Shown here in pieces: positions 1 to 9,408 of a DNA stretch of 64,000 nucleotides. Position numbers and translations under genes: made by a program. Numbering within the stretch: the first letter of the stretch is position 1; each line of letters starts with the position of its first letter. The notes under the pieces were generated by a model. It worked only from the letters and a program-made list of their open reading frames with translations. It did not search any database and had not been told where the DNA came from. The DNA comes from CAVRXZ01 sp963773035 (GTDB lineage Bacteria; Acidobacteriota; Vicinamibacteria; Vicinamibacterales; CAVVIG01): assembly GCA_963773035.1 (NCBI GenBank), contig CAVYZX010000001.1, forward strand, positions 186,001 through 250,000, given 5' to 3'.

Positions 1-759
1 ATGAGCACGCTCTCGCGCCGCAAACTGATCACCACCGGCCTTACGGCTGCCGCCGGAGCATCGGGACTGGCCGTGGCCGCCCGACTCGCGGATCGATACG
101 GTCTGATCCCGCCCAACCATGGCGGCGTCTTCGGCCTCGGTGAAACGTTGACCTATGGCGCCCAGCGGCTGCTCACGCGTCACTCGCTGGCCCGTGAGTT
201 CCCGCGCAGCCAGATCACGAAGACGCCGTTCGTCAACGGCAAGCCACCCCAGAGCCTCGCCTTCAGGCTCCTCGAGGCCGGAAGGTTTCTCGACTGGCAG
301 CTCGACGTCGACGGCATGGTTGCCAACCCGGCATCGTTCTCGCTCGACGACATCAGAAGCTTTCCCTCCCGCAGCCAGATCACGCACATCGCCTGCGAGG
401 AGGGCTGGTCGTTCATCGCGGAGTGGATCGGCGTCCCGCTCTCCCACGTCTTGCAGCTCGTGGAAACGCTTCCCGGCGCCCGGTATGTCGTGTACTTTTC
501 GATCCAGAGCAACTGGTGGGACAGCATCGACATGGCCGACGCGTTGCATCCTCAGACTCTCCTGACCTACGGGATGAATGGCGGCGAGCTTCCCGTGGGC
601 CATGGCGGTCCGCTTCGTCTGCGAGTCCCTCGTCAGCTCGGCTACAAGAGCGTGAAATACATTACCCGCCTGATCGTGACCGACACATTGAAGGAGTTCG
701 GCAAGGGCCTCGGCTCCGCGGCGCCGGAAGAGGGATATTCCTGGTACGCCGGGATCTGA
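1..759 (+). CDS. Tat-exported molybdopterin-dependent oxidoreductase (sulfite oxidase/MsrP-like)
   Basis: The protein is 252 aa and opens with a twin-arginine type leader (SRRKLITTG, residues 5-13, then a hydrophobic alanine/glycine stretch), so it is predicted to be folded with its cofactor and exported to the periplasm. The body resembles the sulfite oxidase/MsrP (YedY) catalytic domain. Cys132 in HIACEEGW is the expected molybdenum ligand, and the segment around VGHGGPLRLRVPRQLGYKS fits the conserved pterin-binding end of the fold. Family members reduce or oxidise small oxo-substrates (sulfite, methionine sulfoxide); the substrate cannot be told here. The ATG is the first base of the window, so an upstream start or a partner gene such as a haem membrane anchor cannot be excluded. 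Confidence 0.85.
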   Translation: MSTLSRRKLITTGLTAAAGASGLAVAARLADRYGLIPPNHGGVFGLGETLTYGAQRLLTRHSLAREFPRSQITKTPFVNGKPPQSLAFRLLEAGRFLDWQLDVDGMVANPASFSLDDIRSFPSRSQITHIACEEGWSFIAEWIGVPLSHVLQLVETLPGARYVVYFSIQSNWWDSIDMADALHPQTLLTYGMNGGELPVGHGGPLRLRVPRQLGYKSVKYITRLIVTDTLKEFGKGLGSAAPEEGYSWYAGI

Positions 760-802
760 AGTTGACGCTTCGCGCCGATGAATCGGCCGTCCGATGTGCG
801 CT

Positions 803-1135
803 CTACGCTTTCGGGATCGCCCCATCAGGCGTGGCTTTGTCCACGGCCTGAGGCAGGACTTGCGTCAGCTTCTGTGTCAGATCCTGAACGGACAATCCGG
901 ACTTCTGTGAAAGCTGCTGCAGGAGATCGGGACCAAGGACCTGCTGCACTTGATCGGGCGAGATGGACTGATTGGGTCCGGTTCCCACCCACGACTTGAC
1001 CGTTGCGCCGAGTCCGTTCTTCTCGAATTCGTTGACGACACCCTGCAGGCCGCCGTGCTTCTCGACGATGTTGTTCAGAACCGACACCATGCCGGCGCCG
1101 ACTAGTCCACCGAGCAAGCCATCGAACATTCCCAT
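803..1135 (-). CDS. YidB-like (DUF937) small protein
   Basis: I place the start at 1135 because GAGGAG lies 6 nt upstream, giving a 110-aa protein. A much longer open frame extends upstream but has no ribosome binding site and reads as shadow. The protein begins MGMFDGLLGGLVGAG and continues with an amphipathic helical body (the LGATVKSWVG and ISPDQVQQVLG segments), the pattern of the YidB/DUF937 family. The function of that family is unknown. It is convergent with the molybdoenzyme gene, with about 40 bp between stops, and divergent from the CigR-like gene. Confidence 0.8.
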   Translation of the reverse strand: MGMFDGLLGGLVGAGMVSVLNNIVEKHGGLQGVVNEFEKNGLGATVKSWVGTGPNQSISPDQVQQVLGPDLLQQLSQKSGLSVQDLTQKLTQVLPQAVDKATPDGAIPKA

Positions 1136-1410
1136 AACCATCTCCTCGTGGATGAACCATTCTCGTGGTGACTGAAAGTTCGACATGTTAGCAAGGTTCG
1201 CTGCAAAGCTGTCTCGGCCGGGGAGCCGAGACTTGCATGACTTGCCGACACTTTTGAGACAAGGGAACGGATTCCGTCCGGCTCGGCTACAGCGGGGAAC
1301 ACCTCCGTGCCGGGTAACTCTCGGGGGATGTTGATCTTTGCCGCCAGTGGTGGCGGCAAGTTCCATGGTACGCCGCTTGCCCAAGGAACTGCGTGGCAAC
1401 GGAGAGGATC

Positions 1411-1839
1411 ATGAGACTAGCACTCGGCGTTTTGCTCATCGGCTCTTTGACCGCTGCGCCAGCTCTCGCAAAACATCCGCACGAAGAAGGGAAATCGGGG
1501 AACAAACATTGGAAGGCCCACGACTGGGACGATGATGACGATCAAGGTGACCATCACGCAGGGGCCTGCTACTTCCGCCGTCAGGATATTCGAATCATCC
1601 GCGAGTACTACGTCCCCAGGTATCGGAGCCTGCCGCCCGGCCTCGCCAAAAAGTTCTATCGAACCGGGCATCTTCCTCCTGGATGGGAAAAGAAGATGGA
1701 ACCGCTGCCCGTCGCAGTCGAGCGTGAGCTCGTCGTGCTTCCGAGCGGTTACCGGCGAGGCTACATCGATGGGGCAGTCGTGGTGTATTCGCCGCGCACG
1801 CGCGTGATGATCGACGTCGTCGCCGTTCTTGGCGGCTGA
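1411..1839 (+). CDS. CigR/RcnB-like exported protein
   Basis: GGAGAGG a few bases upstream supports the ATG at 1411 (142 aa). A Sec signal peptide (MRLALGVLLIGSLTAAPALA) is followed by a charged low-complexity stretch rich in His, Lys and Asp (about residues 21-50). The C-terminal domain carries the LPPGLAKK...LPPGWEKK...PLP pattern and a closing DGAVVVYSPRTRVMIDVV segment. That is the layout of RcnB/CigR-type periplasmic or inner-membrane proteins, linked in other bacteria to metal homeostasis or virulence control. The His/Asp run could bind metal, but this is inference. Family assignment rests on the LPPG repeats. Confidence 0.65.
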   Translation: MRLALGVLLIGSLTAAPALAKHPHEEGKSGNKHWKAHDWDDDDDQGDHHAGACYFRRQDIRIIREYYVPRYRSLPPGLAKKFYRTGHLPPGWEKKMEPLPVAVERELVVLPSGYRRGYIDGAVVVYSPRTRVMIDVVAVLGG

Positions 1840-1888
1840 CGCAGATAGCGGCCTCTCGCCAGACCACTGAGCCGCATTCGAAGAGCAG

Positions 1889-4504
1889 CTACGGCCGAAT
1901 CACATAATCGGGCCAGCACATTCTGACGCCGTCCGGATTCGTCAGAAGGTCCGACTCCTCTATGCCGATTTGGAACACTGGCCCTGCGCCAGTGGGTGCA
2001 GGATTGAACCTCGGGTCGAGTATTCTCGCGATCTGATCGCGCACGGCTTCAAGGTGCGCGCGGGTTTCACGATCCATGCTCCTCGGCAGCGCAGCGACGA
2101 TTGAACGATCGAGCGCACGCAGCTCGGCGCGGTAAAACGGCTTCTCGTCGCCGCTGGCGCCGAACGCCCCCGCGAGTGCTGGTGGTGCACCGCCCGGGAC
2201 GCCGGTGTTGCCGTTAATCTTTGCGTTGGCCAGATCGAGATACGCGCGCTGGAGATTTCGACGATAGGCGTCGATCTTGATCTGCGGGATTTCAAGCTCC
2301 CTCCAAACGGCTTTTCGCACGTCGGCCAGGAAGTCGACGGGTCGGTACGCGGTCGTGCCCTGCAGTGCTTCCTGCTCGACCAGCCGGTTGAATCGCGCGC
2401 TGCTGAGCAGGTTCGTCAGCACCGCGGTCTGGGCGTTGCGAATGCGCGCGACGGCTCCGACCGCTTCGATGCGCCGGAGAATGTCCAGGTCGACGATCCA
2501 GGTCGGCGGAACGAACGCGTTCTCGCTCAAGAATGTTACGGCAAGCTTCTGCCGCTCCCGGGGCAGCGGATTGAAGACCGGTCCGTCCTGACCGACGTAC
2601 TTTTGCTGACTGTTGACGCCGCCGACGATGGCTGCGACGTGGTTCATTTCGAGTGTCCACTGTCCGAGCAAGCGTCCCAGGAGCTCCGCCAGATCGTCGT
2701 ACGACTCGCCCTGCTTCGTCGTGGTTGCCGGTAGCAGCATCTTGGCGACGCGCTGGAGGTTCTTGACGCCGAGCGCCGTGGATTTGATCGCATCCGCGTC
2801 ACCGACGGCCTCGGTAAGCTCGCCCGGATCGGCGCCTGCCGATGCGGCGGTCGTGAAGCGATACCACGGTGTCGTGTCCTGTTCGTGCGCCCACCGATCC
2901 AGCACAGGCTTCTCATCGTCCGGATTCTTGGCGTTGTGAATGGGCGCGTAGCCCCATTTCGTGGCCCACACGTCATACGGACCGACGCGAGGAACGAGAT
3001 CCTCGACGGGAATGCGATCCTCCGGCTGTGCGACGTAGTTGAAGCGGGAGTAGTCCATGATCGACGGCGTATGGCCCATTTTGTGGAGCCACTGCGGATC
3101 GCGAACTTTTTCCTGCGGATACATCGAGCTGGCCTTCATGTTGTGCTGAAAGCCGAGTGTGTGGCCGACTTCATGCGCGGTCACGAACTCGAGCAACCGG
3201 CCCATCAGGTCGTCGGGGAGCGGCAGTTTGCCGGCGCGCGGATCGAGCGCGCCAGCCTGCACGAAGTACCAATCCCGCTGGAGGTTCATGACGTTGTGAT
3301 AGAACTGGATGTCGGCGTTCAGGATCTCGCCGGTCCGTGGATCAGCGATGTGCGGACCTGATGCATTTTCGATGGTCGATGGCAACCATCGGATTACCGA
3401 GTAGCGGACGTCCTCGGGGCTGAAGTCGGGATCCTCTTCGGCCGTTGGCGCTACCTTCCCGATGATGGCATTCTTGAATCCCGCAGCCTCAAACGCCGGC
3501 TGCCAGCTCTCGATACCTCTCTTCAGCCACTCCCGCCATTTCATCGGTGTAGCGGCGTCGATGTAGTACACGATCGGTTTCACTGGCTCGGACACAGCCG
3601 CTGCTGGATCCTTCTTTTCCAGACGCCACCGGGTGATGTAACGAACGCGCTGCGCCCGATGTTCGTCCCGGCTGTAGTCGATCTGGGTGACGCTGAAGTA
3701 GCCGACACGTTCGTCGAGAACGCGGGGCATCAGTGGTGTCTCGGGCAGCTTCACCATGCTGTGGTGCAGCACGACGGTGGCGCTTCCGGGACGCATCGTG
3801 CCGGGACCGATCGGCGTCGGGGCAGGCGTGGGAACTCCCGGGCCCGGCGCCCCCCGTGTGTAGGTAACGGTGGCGACCGCTTCGATGTTTTCCGGATACG
3901 GAGTGATGCGTTCGATGTACGACCGCGACGCGTCCATCGTGTTCGCGCCGAGCTGTTGGCGCGCGCTGATCTCGGTGACGTCGGTGGTGAAGAGCCGCGT
4001 GACCTCGATTACCGGGTCGCCGTCTTTGAGCGCAGCGACCGCGAACGTCATGATGATGGTGTCGTTATTTGCGGCCGTCACTGCCTGCGCGATGGGTGTC
4101 TTGGGATCGGCCACGACGTTGTAGCTCATGTAGCGCAGGTGGACCTTGTTGCCCCTCATCTCCCACCGCACGACGCGGTTCGAAAGCGCCTGACCGCCGT
4201 AGCCGGCGCCGTCGACAGTTCGGGCAATCTGCGTGTTCCAGAGGAATTCTTTGTCCAGCGCTTCTTTCGGAATTTCGTAGAAGAACTTTTCCTTGACCTG
4301 ATGAACGGTGAAGACGCCTTTCCTGGTCTTGGCGTCCTTGGTGATGACCTTGTCGTAGGGCTGTGGTTCCAATTCTGGCGGAGGGACTCCGAAGCGCACC
4401 GGCGCCGGAGTCTGTGCCGACGGGTCTGTCGGCGGCGGCTCCTGTGCCGATAAGGTCGCCACCGCGATGAGACTCAACACGAACGCCAATGATTTGCTGC
4501 CCAT
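1889..4504 (-). CDS. Exported zinc-dependent metalloprotease, DUF4953/DUF5117 type
   Basis: The protein is 871 aa with a Sec signal peptide (MGSKSLAFVLSLIAVATLSAQ). The zinc site is clear: HEVGHTLGFQHN at about residue 440 matches the metzincin consensus HExxHxxGxxH, and SIMDYS shortly after can serve as the Met-turn. The long N-terminal part (VFTVHQVKEKFFYEIPKEAL...) and C-terminal helical part match the DUF5117-DUF4953 architecture common in Acidobacteria and Bacteroidetes. It should act in the periplasm or outside the cell as a peptidase; its substrate is unknown. The gene stands alone, with about 250 bp upstream before the next gene. Confidence 0.85.
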   Translation of the reverse strand: MGSKSLAFVLSLIAVATLSAQEPPPTDPSAQTPAPVRFGVPPPELEPQPYDKVITKDAKTRKGVFTVHQVKEKFFYEIPKEALDKEFLWNTQIARTVDGAGYGGQALSNRVVRWEMRGNKVHLRYMSYNVVADPKTPIAQAVTAANNDTIIMTFAVAALKDGDPVIEVTRLFTTDVTEISARQQLGANTMDASRSYIERITPYPENIEAVATVTYTRGAPGPGVPTPAPTPIGPGTMRPGSATVVLHHSMVKLPETPLMPRVLDERVGYFSVTQIDYSRDEHRAQRVRYITRWRLEKKDPAAAVSEPVKPIVYYIDAATPMKWREWLKRGIESWQPAFEAAGFKNAIIGKVAPTAEEDPDFSPEDVRYSVIRWLPSTIENASGPHIADPRTGEILNADIQFYHNVMNLQRDWYFVQAGALDPRAGKLPLPDDLMGRLLEFVTAHEVGHTLGFQHNMKASSMYPQEKVRDPQWLHKMGHTPSIMDYSRFNYVAQPEDRIPVEDLVPRVGPYDVWATKWGYAPIHNAKNPDDEKPVLDRWAHEQDTTPWYRFTTAASAGADPGELTEAVGDADAIKSTALGVKNLQRVAKMLLPATTTKQGESYDDLAELLGRLLGQWTLEMNHVAAIVGGVNSQQKYVGQDGPVFNPLPRERQKLAVTFLSENAFVPPTWIVDLDILRRIEAVGAVARIRNAQTAVLTNLLSSARFNRLVEQEALQGTTAYRPVDFLADVRKAVWRELEIPQIKIDAYRRNLQRAYLDLANAKINGNTGVPGGAPPALAGAFGASGDEKPFYRAELRALDRSIVAALPRSMDRETRAHLEAVRDQIARILDPRFNPAPTGAGPVFQIGIEESDLLTNPDGVRMCWPDYVIRP

Positions 4505-4757
4505 CTACTCCTCCGCTGGACGAAGGAGAGAATAGCGCCTGGCGGCTGCCGCTGGGCAACAAAGTGACGAGCTGGGATCTGGATTCGTGCAGAATCGGGC
4601 TCGCGCCCCGCGCAGGATACCGGGCGGTTTTCGCAGGCCTGACCGCCTCCGCCAAAAGCTCCGGCGTTGCCGAGGCTTCGGGCGAGGCGGACGGCCTACG
4701 ACGGCGGGCACTGCGGCTCGCCGGTCTTACCAGTCCAGCCCATCGATTCAAGCGTGT
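4505..4757. other. Intergenic region with GC-rich imperfect palindromes
   Basis: This gap of about 250 bp separates the metalloprotease start from the YVTN propeller stop. Positions 4620-4735 are built of short GC-rich segments (variants of GGCTTCGGGCGAGGC and GGCGGGC) that pair imperfectly with each other, the look of a dispersed intergenic repeat. A 90-codon open frame crosses it on the plus strand but has no start signal or recognisable domain. The metalloprotease promoter should lie near 4505-4600; I cannot point to clear -35/-10 boxes. Confidence 0.3.
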
Positions 4758-5798
4758 CTAGTAATATGACCCTGCTTCGATACCCGCACCAGCCTTGAAC
4801 GTCCCGGTGACCTTCGATTCAGCGAGATCGATCACCGATATCGTGCCGTCGCCGTGGTTGGCGACGAGTGCCGTCTTGTTGTTCGCGGCAAAGGCAAATC
4901 CCATCGGGTCTTTGCCGACCGTCACGACCTGTTGTTTGCCGCGCAGGTTCGTCGCATCCAGGATGTTGACGACGGCCTGAGAGAGACTGCACACGAGCAA
5001 CTTCCTGCCGTCCGGCGAATATCTTGGTTTGAACGAGCCCCGTTGATTCCCCTCGAGCGGCACGGTGTCGACCACAGTATCCGTGGTGGTGTCGATCACG
5101 ATCAAGGCGGGATTGCCCGAATCGACGGCAATCACCCGTTTACCGTCCGGAGATGCCACGATCCCCTGAGTGCCTTTCGGGGCAGGCACACGCGCGATCA
5201 CCTTGCGCGTCTTCAGGTCGATGACGGTGACGAACAGCCTGTCGTCTTTATTGGCCACGTAAGCCTTGCTCGCGTCGGGCAGAACTGCCACCCAGTGGCC
5301 GGTTCCTTCTGTGTCGATCGCTGCTTCGACCGTGCGCGTCTTGGGGTTGATCACCAGCAGCTTGCGGCTCAGGTCGCACGTCACGTACAGCGTGCCGTTC
5401 GCATCGATCTGGATGCCGTGCGGTGCTTGATACGGCGAGATGTCGATGGCGCCCGTTTGCTTGCGAGATTCCAGATCGATGATCGCGATCTCGTGTCCTG
5501 GGTTCGGGTTGCGGCCGTAGACACCGTCGCCGTAGATCGGCACGTAAGCGGTTTTGTGATCCGGTGAGATCGCGACGTCGTGCGGCGCGACGGCCGCTTC
5601 GATGTTCGATAACTCTTTGTACGTCGTTGGATCCAGAAAACGAAGGTGTCGCCCGACTTTGTCGATCAAGATCAAACCCCGAGTGCCGGTGGGATTGTTC
5701 GGGTCGGTGTTCGCAGCCCGACTCGGACCCGAGACGATTGCGATTGAGGCGAGAACGCCGAAGACGAGGGTACGGCTCTTCATGATGCCGCCCATCAT
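4758..5798 (-). CDS. Exported YVTN/YncE-like beta-propeller protein
   Basis: The open frame gives 346 aa. The true start is probably the ATG at 5783 (MKSRTLVFGVLASIAIVSG), which begins directly with a signal peptide; neither start has a strong ribosome binding site. The mature protein is made of repeated blades of the type AVAPHDVAISPDHKTAYV, GIVASPDGKRVIAV and MGFAFAANNKTALVANHGD, characteristic of YVTN/lactonase-like seven-bladed propellers (YncE, cytochrome D1-like). Such proteins usually bind ligands or partners in the periplasm; no enzymatic residues can be pointed out. Confidence 0.8.
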   Translation of the reverse strand: MMGGIMKSRTLVFGVLASIAIVSGPSRAANTDPNNPTGTRGLILIDKVGRHLRFLDPTTYKELSNIEAAVAPHDVAISPDHKTAYVPIYGDGVYGRNPNPGHEIAIIDLESRKQTGAIDISPYQAPHGIQIDANGTLYVTCDLSRKLLVINPKTRTVEAAIDTEGTGHWVAVLPDASKAYVANKDDRLFVTVIDLKTRKVIARVPAPKGTQGIVASPDGKRVIAVDSGNPALIVIDTTTDTVVDTVPLEGNQRGSFKPRYSPDGRKLLVCSLSQAVVNILDATNLRGKQQVVTVGKDPMGFAFAANNKTALVANHGDGTISVIDLAESKVTGTFKAGAGIEAGSYY

Positions 5799-5942
5799 AC
5801 TGCCGATTCTTGGAGCGGGGGGCAGGAAGCCGAGACTGGGAACTGACGGGGAAGGGCGAGACTTTTTCCGTTGGCCAGGAGCCCGCAGTTTCGGTCATCA
5901 TCTGTCCGCGCGAACGATCCTTTCGCGCGCAGCTGGAGGTCT

Positions 5943-8183
5943 ATGCGCAATCCTCTCGTCGCCGCGATCCTTTTGACAGTCGCGTCGGAAGCCACGTTCG
6001 CTCAGACTCCTTCCAAAGTCGATTTTGCGCGGGATGTTCAGCCACTGTTCAAGCAGTACTGCCTCGGTTGTCATGGACCCTCTCAGCAAATGAACGGCCT
6101 CCGCCTCGACGAGCGGGCCTCCGTGTTGAAGGAGGGAGCGCACCGAGTGATGCCGGGCAGCAGTGAAACCAGCCTCTTGTATCTGAGGCTGGTCAGCAGC
6201 GACTACGGGCTGCAGATGCCGCCAACCGGTCCGCTCGGCGATGCTCAAGTCCGGATCGTCAAGGCCTGGATCGACCAGGGCGCCGACTGGCCGAATGAGC
6301 TGGCTGGGGCCGCGCCGCCGCCGCCTCCACCGACCGACGAGGGTGCTGCTCTCGTGATGGACGCTCTTCGAAACGGCGATCACCATGCAGTCAAACGCAT
6401 CGTGAGCCAAAACCCCAAGGTCACCTCGATGAAGGGCGCAGGCGGCTCGACGCCGCTCATGTTCGCCACGCTCTACGGAAATGTCGATGACGTGCGTTTT
6501 CTCCTCGGCCGCGGCGCGGATCCAAACGTCAAAAACGATGCGGGCGCGACGGCGCTCATGTGGGCGCTCGACGACGTCGAGAAGACGCGGCTGTTGCTGG
6601 AGCATGGAGCCGATCCCAACGCGCGGTCCGAGGCTGGCCGAACGCCCCTGGGCATTGCGGCGGGGCGGCATGGGTCGAGCGCAGTTGTCACGCTGCTGCT
6701 GGATCATCGCGCCAGTCTGGTGGTGCCAGCCAACGTCGACCCCTTCGGCATGCCGCTACCGGCCGCAGCATACGCCGCCGATGACACCGTCGTTCGGTTG
6801 CTCATCGATCGTGGCGCCGATCTGAAATCGTCAGCTCCCATGGCCTTGCTGTTTGCCATGCGGTCGGGTTGTGGCAAATGCGTGGAGGCCTTGATCGGCT
6901 CAGTCCAGGGGCCAGCTCTCAACCTCGCGCTTGTCGTGCTCGCGCCCTTTGGGCATGCGCAGGAACTGCAGTTGCTCCTCGATCGTGGCGCGGACGTCAA
7001 CGCCAAGGTCTCCGGAGTGCGAGTCGATGTAAACGGCCGAACGCCATTGATGCTCGCCGCCAGTTCGGATTTGCTTCCCGTGGATGCCGTCAGACTGTTG
7101 ATCAATCGTGGAGCGGACGTGAACCTCAAAGGGCCCTTCGGCGAGACCGCGCTCGATCTGGCCAGGCGGAATGGCAACACGGCAGTTGTCGATGTGTTGG
7201 TGAAGGCCGGCGCACAAGACGGCGAAGCGTTTCCACGAGCAGCCGTCACACCCAGGCCTGGCACGTCCGTCCGATCGGCCCTGGAGAGGAGTATCCCGCT
7301 GCTTCAACGGAGCGATGTGACGTTCATCCGCAAGACCGGATGTGTTTCATGCCACAACGATACGTTTACAGCGATGACAGTCGCCGTCGCCAGAGAGCAC
7401 GGACTCCCTGTCGACGAACAGATTGCGCAGCAGCAACTCAAGCGGACGGCCTCAATCCTCGACAGCACCCGAGACACGTTCCTGCAGGGGTTCGGCATCC
7501 CCAGCGCCGCGAGCAACATCCTGGTCGGGATGGCCGCTGAGCATCACCCGCCCGATCTCGCGACCGACGCTGTCGCGTACTATTTGAAGAACCTCCAATT
7601 GCCCGACGGGAGGTGGAGGGAATTCTGGATCGATCATCGACCGCCGATTCAATCGAGCGACATTACGCTCACAGGCGCCGCGATCCGGGCCCTTCGCGCC
7701 TATGCTCCTAAGACGCGTCGGGCGGAGTACGAGAAGGCCGTCGACCGTGCAGCCACGTGGCTGATGAAGGCGCAACCTAGCATGACCGACGAGCGTGCGC
7801 TTCAGCTCCTTGGCCTGACCTGGGCCGGCGTGAAGCCGGGGCACGACGTCATGCGCAAGCGGGCACGCGAACTACTGGCGGAGCAGCGGTCCGATGGAGG
7901 CTGGGCCCAGCTTCCATCCCTGACGAGCGACGCCTACGCAACCGGTCAGGCGCTCGTCGCCTTGAAGGAGGCTGGGGCGCTCCGCGTGAGTGACGCCGCT
8001 TACACGCGTGGTGTCCAGTTCCTTCTGAACACCCAACTCGAAGATGGCTCGTGGTATGTGAAGTCTCGTGCGATCGCGTTCCAACCCTACTTCGAGAGCG
8101 ATTTTCCTCACGGGGCGGATCAGTGGATCTCCGTCGCGGCGACCAACTGGGCCGCGATGGCCCTTGCGCCAGCCGCCCGGTGA
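5943..8183 (+). CDS. Cytochrome c / ankyrin repeat / cytochrome c / terpene-cyclase-like toroid fusion
   Basis: I choose ATG 5943 because GGAGG lies just upstream and a signal peptide follows (MRNPLVAAILLTVASEATFA); the protein is 746 aa. Four parts follow in order. A Planctomycete-type cytochrome c domain (VDFARDVQPLFKQYC) has haem motif C40-LG-C43-H44. About seven ankyrin repeats occupy roughly residues 125-440 (for example VRFLLGRGADPNVKNDAGAT). A second haem motif, C467-VS-CH471, comes next. The C-terminal 240 residues carry QW-like repeats (PDGRWREFW, SDGGWAQLP, EDGSWYVKS), as in squalene-hopene cyclase or prenyltransferase alpha-toroids. It is exported and can bind two haems; partner and reaction are unknown. 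No cyclase DXDD motif stands out, so the toroid may be structural. Confidence 0.85.
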   Translation: MRNPLVAAILLTVASEATFAQTPSKVDFARDVQPLFKQYCLGCHGPSQQMNGLRLDERASVLKEGAHRVMPGSSETSLLYLRLVSSDYGLQMPPTGPLGDAQVRIVKAWIDQGADWPNELAGAAPPPPPPTDEGAALVMDALRNGDHHAVKRIVSQNPKVTSMKGAGGSTPLMFATLYGNVDDVRFLLGRGADPNVKNDAGATALMWALDDVEKTRLLLEHGADPNARSEAGRTPLGIAAGRHGSSAVVTLLLDHRASLVVPANVDPFGMPLPAAAYAADDTVVRLLIDRGADLKSSAPMALLFAMRSGCGKCVEALIGSVQGPALNLALVVLAPFGHAQELQLLLDRGADVNAKVSGVRVDVNGRTPLMLAASSDLLPVDAVRLLINRGADVNLKGPFGETALDLARRNGNTAVVDVLVKAGAQDGEAFPRAAVTPRPGTSVRSALERSIPLLQRSDVTFIRKTGCVSCHNDTFTAMTVAVAREHGLPVDEQIAQQQLKRTASILDSTRDTFLQGFGIPSAASNILVGMAAEHHPPDLATDAVAYYLKNLQLPDGRWREFWIDHRPPIQSSDITLTGAAIRALRAYAPKTRRAEYEKAVDRAATWLMKAQPSMTDERALQLLGLTWAGVKPGHDVMRKRARELLAEQRSDGGWAQLPSLTSDAYATGQALVALKEAGALRVSDAAYTRGVQFLLNTQLEDGSWYVKSRAIAFQPYFESDFPHGADQWISVAATNWAAMALAPAAR

Positions 8184-8234
8184 GGTCTCCGGTTCGCCAG
8201 GCGAGATCTAGATCCCGCGGCCTGCCTCGGGAGC

Positions 8235-9320
8235 CTAAGTAATATGGGCTCCGGTTGTCTCGACGTAGACCGCGTACAGAGATTGACTGGCAGTCATGAA
8301 GAGGCGGTTTCGTCGAGAACCGCCAAAGCAGACGTTCGCGCACGTCTCCGGTAAGCGGATCATGCCGATGCGCTCGCCGTTGGGTGCAATGACCTGAACG
8401 CCAGGACGCGCCCCAGCCCAGATGTTCCCGTCCACGTCGCAGCGGATGCCGTCGGCCGCGGAAGGCGCGCCGGTTCCGGGAATGTCGAGCTGAATGAACC
8501 GCTTGCCGTTGCGAAGCGCCTTGCCGTCTACATCCCACACCTTGACGTCGCGAGGCATACCGGTGTCGGCGACGTACAGCTTCTTGTAGTCGGGTGAGAA
8601 ACAAATGCCGTTGGGCTGACCCACCTCGTCGGTGACCTTTTCGACCTGACCGGTCTTGGGGTCGGCCCTGTAGACCGCTTCCTTGGTCTCCTGCTCGGCC
8701 TTGAATCCTTCGTAGTTTCCGCGGATCCCGTAAAACGGATCGGTGAACCAGATGCCACCGTCAGGATGGACCACGATGTCGTTCGGCGAGTTCAATTTCT
8801 TACCCTGAAACTTCTCGGCAATGAGCGTGAGAGTCCCGTTGGGTTCGTACCGGACGACCCGGCGACCGCCGTGCTCGCACGAAAGCTGACGCCCTTCATA
8901 GTCGAACGTGTTGCCGTTGCTATACCCCGAGGGATTGTGAAACGTCGTCACGTGGCCGTCTTCCTCGATCCACCGCATTTGCACGTTGTTCGGAATGTCG
9001 CTCCAAACCAGATAGCGGCCGACGCCGTTCCATGCCGGACCTTCCGCCCATAACGTGCCGAAGTGGAATCGTCTGATGACCGTGTTGCCGACGATGTAAC
9101 GGCGGAAGCGGGGATCGAGCGCGACGATGTCGGGATCCGGATACTGGAGTGGATCCTGACGCGACCAGTCGCGTGGTGTCGGGACTGGCGAAATCGGTGC
9201 CTGCCCGGGCGGCGCCTGTCCTGCCGCGCCGGCGACAGCGCAACTGCCCATGACGGCTGTCAGAAATGTGCGTCGATCCCACTGTGCGGGACGCCGATTC
9301 GAGTCCAAAAGTGCTTTCAT
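8235..9320 (-). CDS. SMP-30/gluconolactonase family exported protein
   Basis: I favour ATG 9320 (361 aa), which places a twin-arginine-like leader (DRRTFLTAVMGSCAVAGAAG) near the N terminus; the open frame extends to 9377. The body follows the SMP-30/gluconolactonase propeller: GTLWAEGPAWNGVGRYLVWS, LNSPNDIVVHPDGGIWFTDP, QPNGICFSPDYKKLYVADTG and SAADGIRCDVDGNIWAG. Family members are Ca2+-dependent lactonases, with the metal held by Glu, Asn and Asp residues matching the EGP, NDI and ADG segments seen here. It lies 88 bp downstream of the MBL gene on the same strand and could share its transcript. Confidence 0.85.
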   Translation of the reverse strand: MKALLDSNRRPAQWDRRTFLTAVMGSCAVAGAAGQAPPGQAPISPVPTPRDWSRQDPLQYPDPDIVALDPRFRRYIVGNTVIRRFHFGTLWAEGPAWNGVGRYLVWSDIPNNVQMRWIEEDGHVTTFHNPSGYSNGNTFDYEGRQLSCEHGGRRVVRYEPNGTLTLIAEKFQGKKLNSPNDIVVHPDGGIWFTDPFYGIRGNYEGFKAEQETKEAVYRADPKTGQVEKVTDEVGQPNGICFSPDYKKLYVADTGMPRDVKVWDVDGKALRNGKRFIQLDIPGTGAPSAADGIRCDVDGNIWAGARPGVQVIAPNGERIGMIRLPETCANVCFGGSRRNRLFMTASQSLYAVYVETTGAHIT

Positions 9321-9376
9321 GCTGCGTATGTATACCGCAGATGGCAAGTCTGGATTTGAGAATTTGAGGATCGACA

Positions 9377-9396
9377 CGCAGCCCTGCAGGGCTGCG
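9377..9396. repeat. Perfect 8-bp-stem palindrome between cistrons
   Basis: CGCAGCCC-TGCA-GGGCTGCG forms a perfect 8-bp stem between the MBL gene (stop at 9409) and the SMP-30 gene. The same arms with loop TTCA recur at 22548-22567, also between two co-directional genes, so this is probably a dispersed REP-like element. It may stabilise or attenuate the transcript. Confidence 0.55.
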
Positions 9397-9408
9397 CCAC
9401 GGCTCCGA

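Noticed and set aside
4489..4761. 90-codon plus-strand ORF in the gap before the YVTN gene
   Set aside because: No ribosome binding site and no domain; it follows GC-rich palindromic repeats. Reported only as intergenic repeat.
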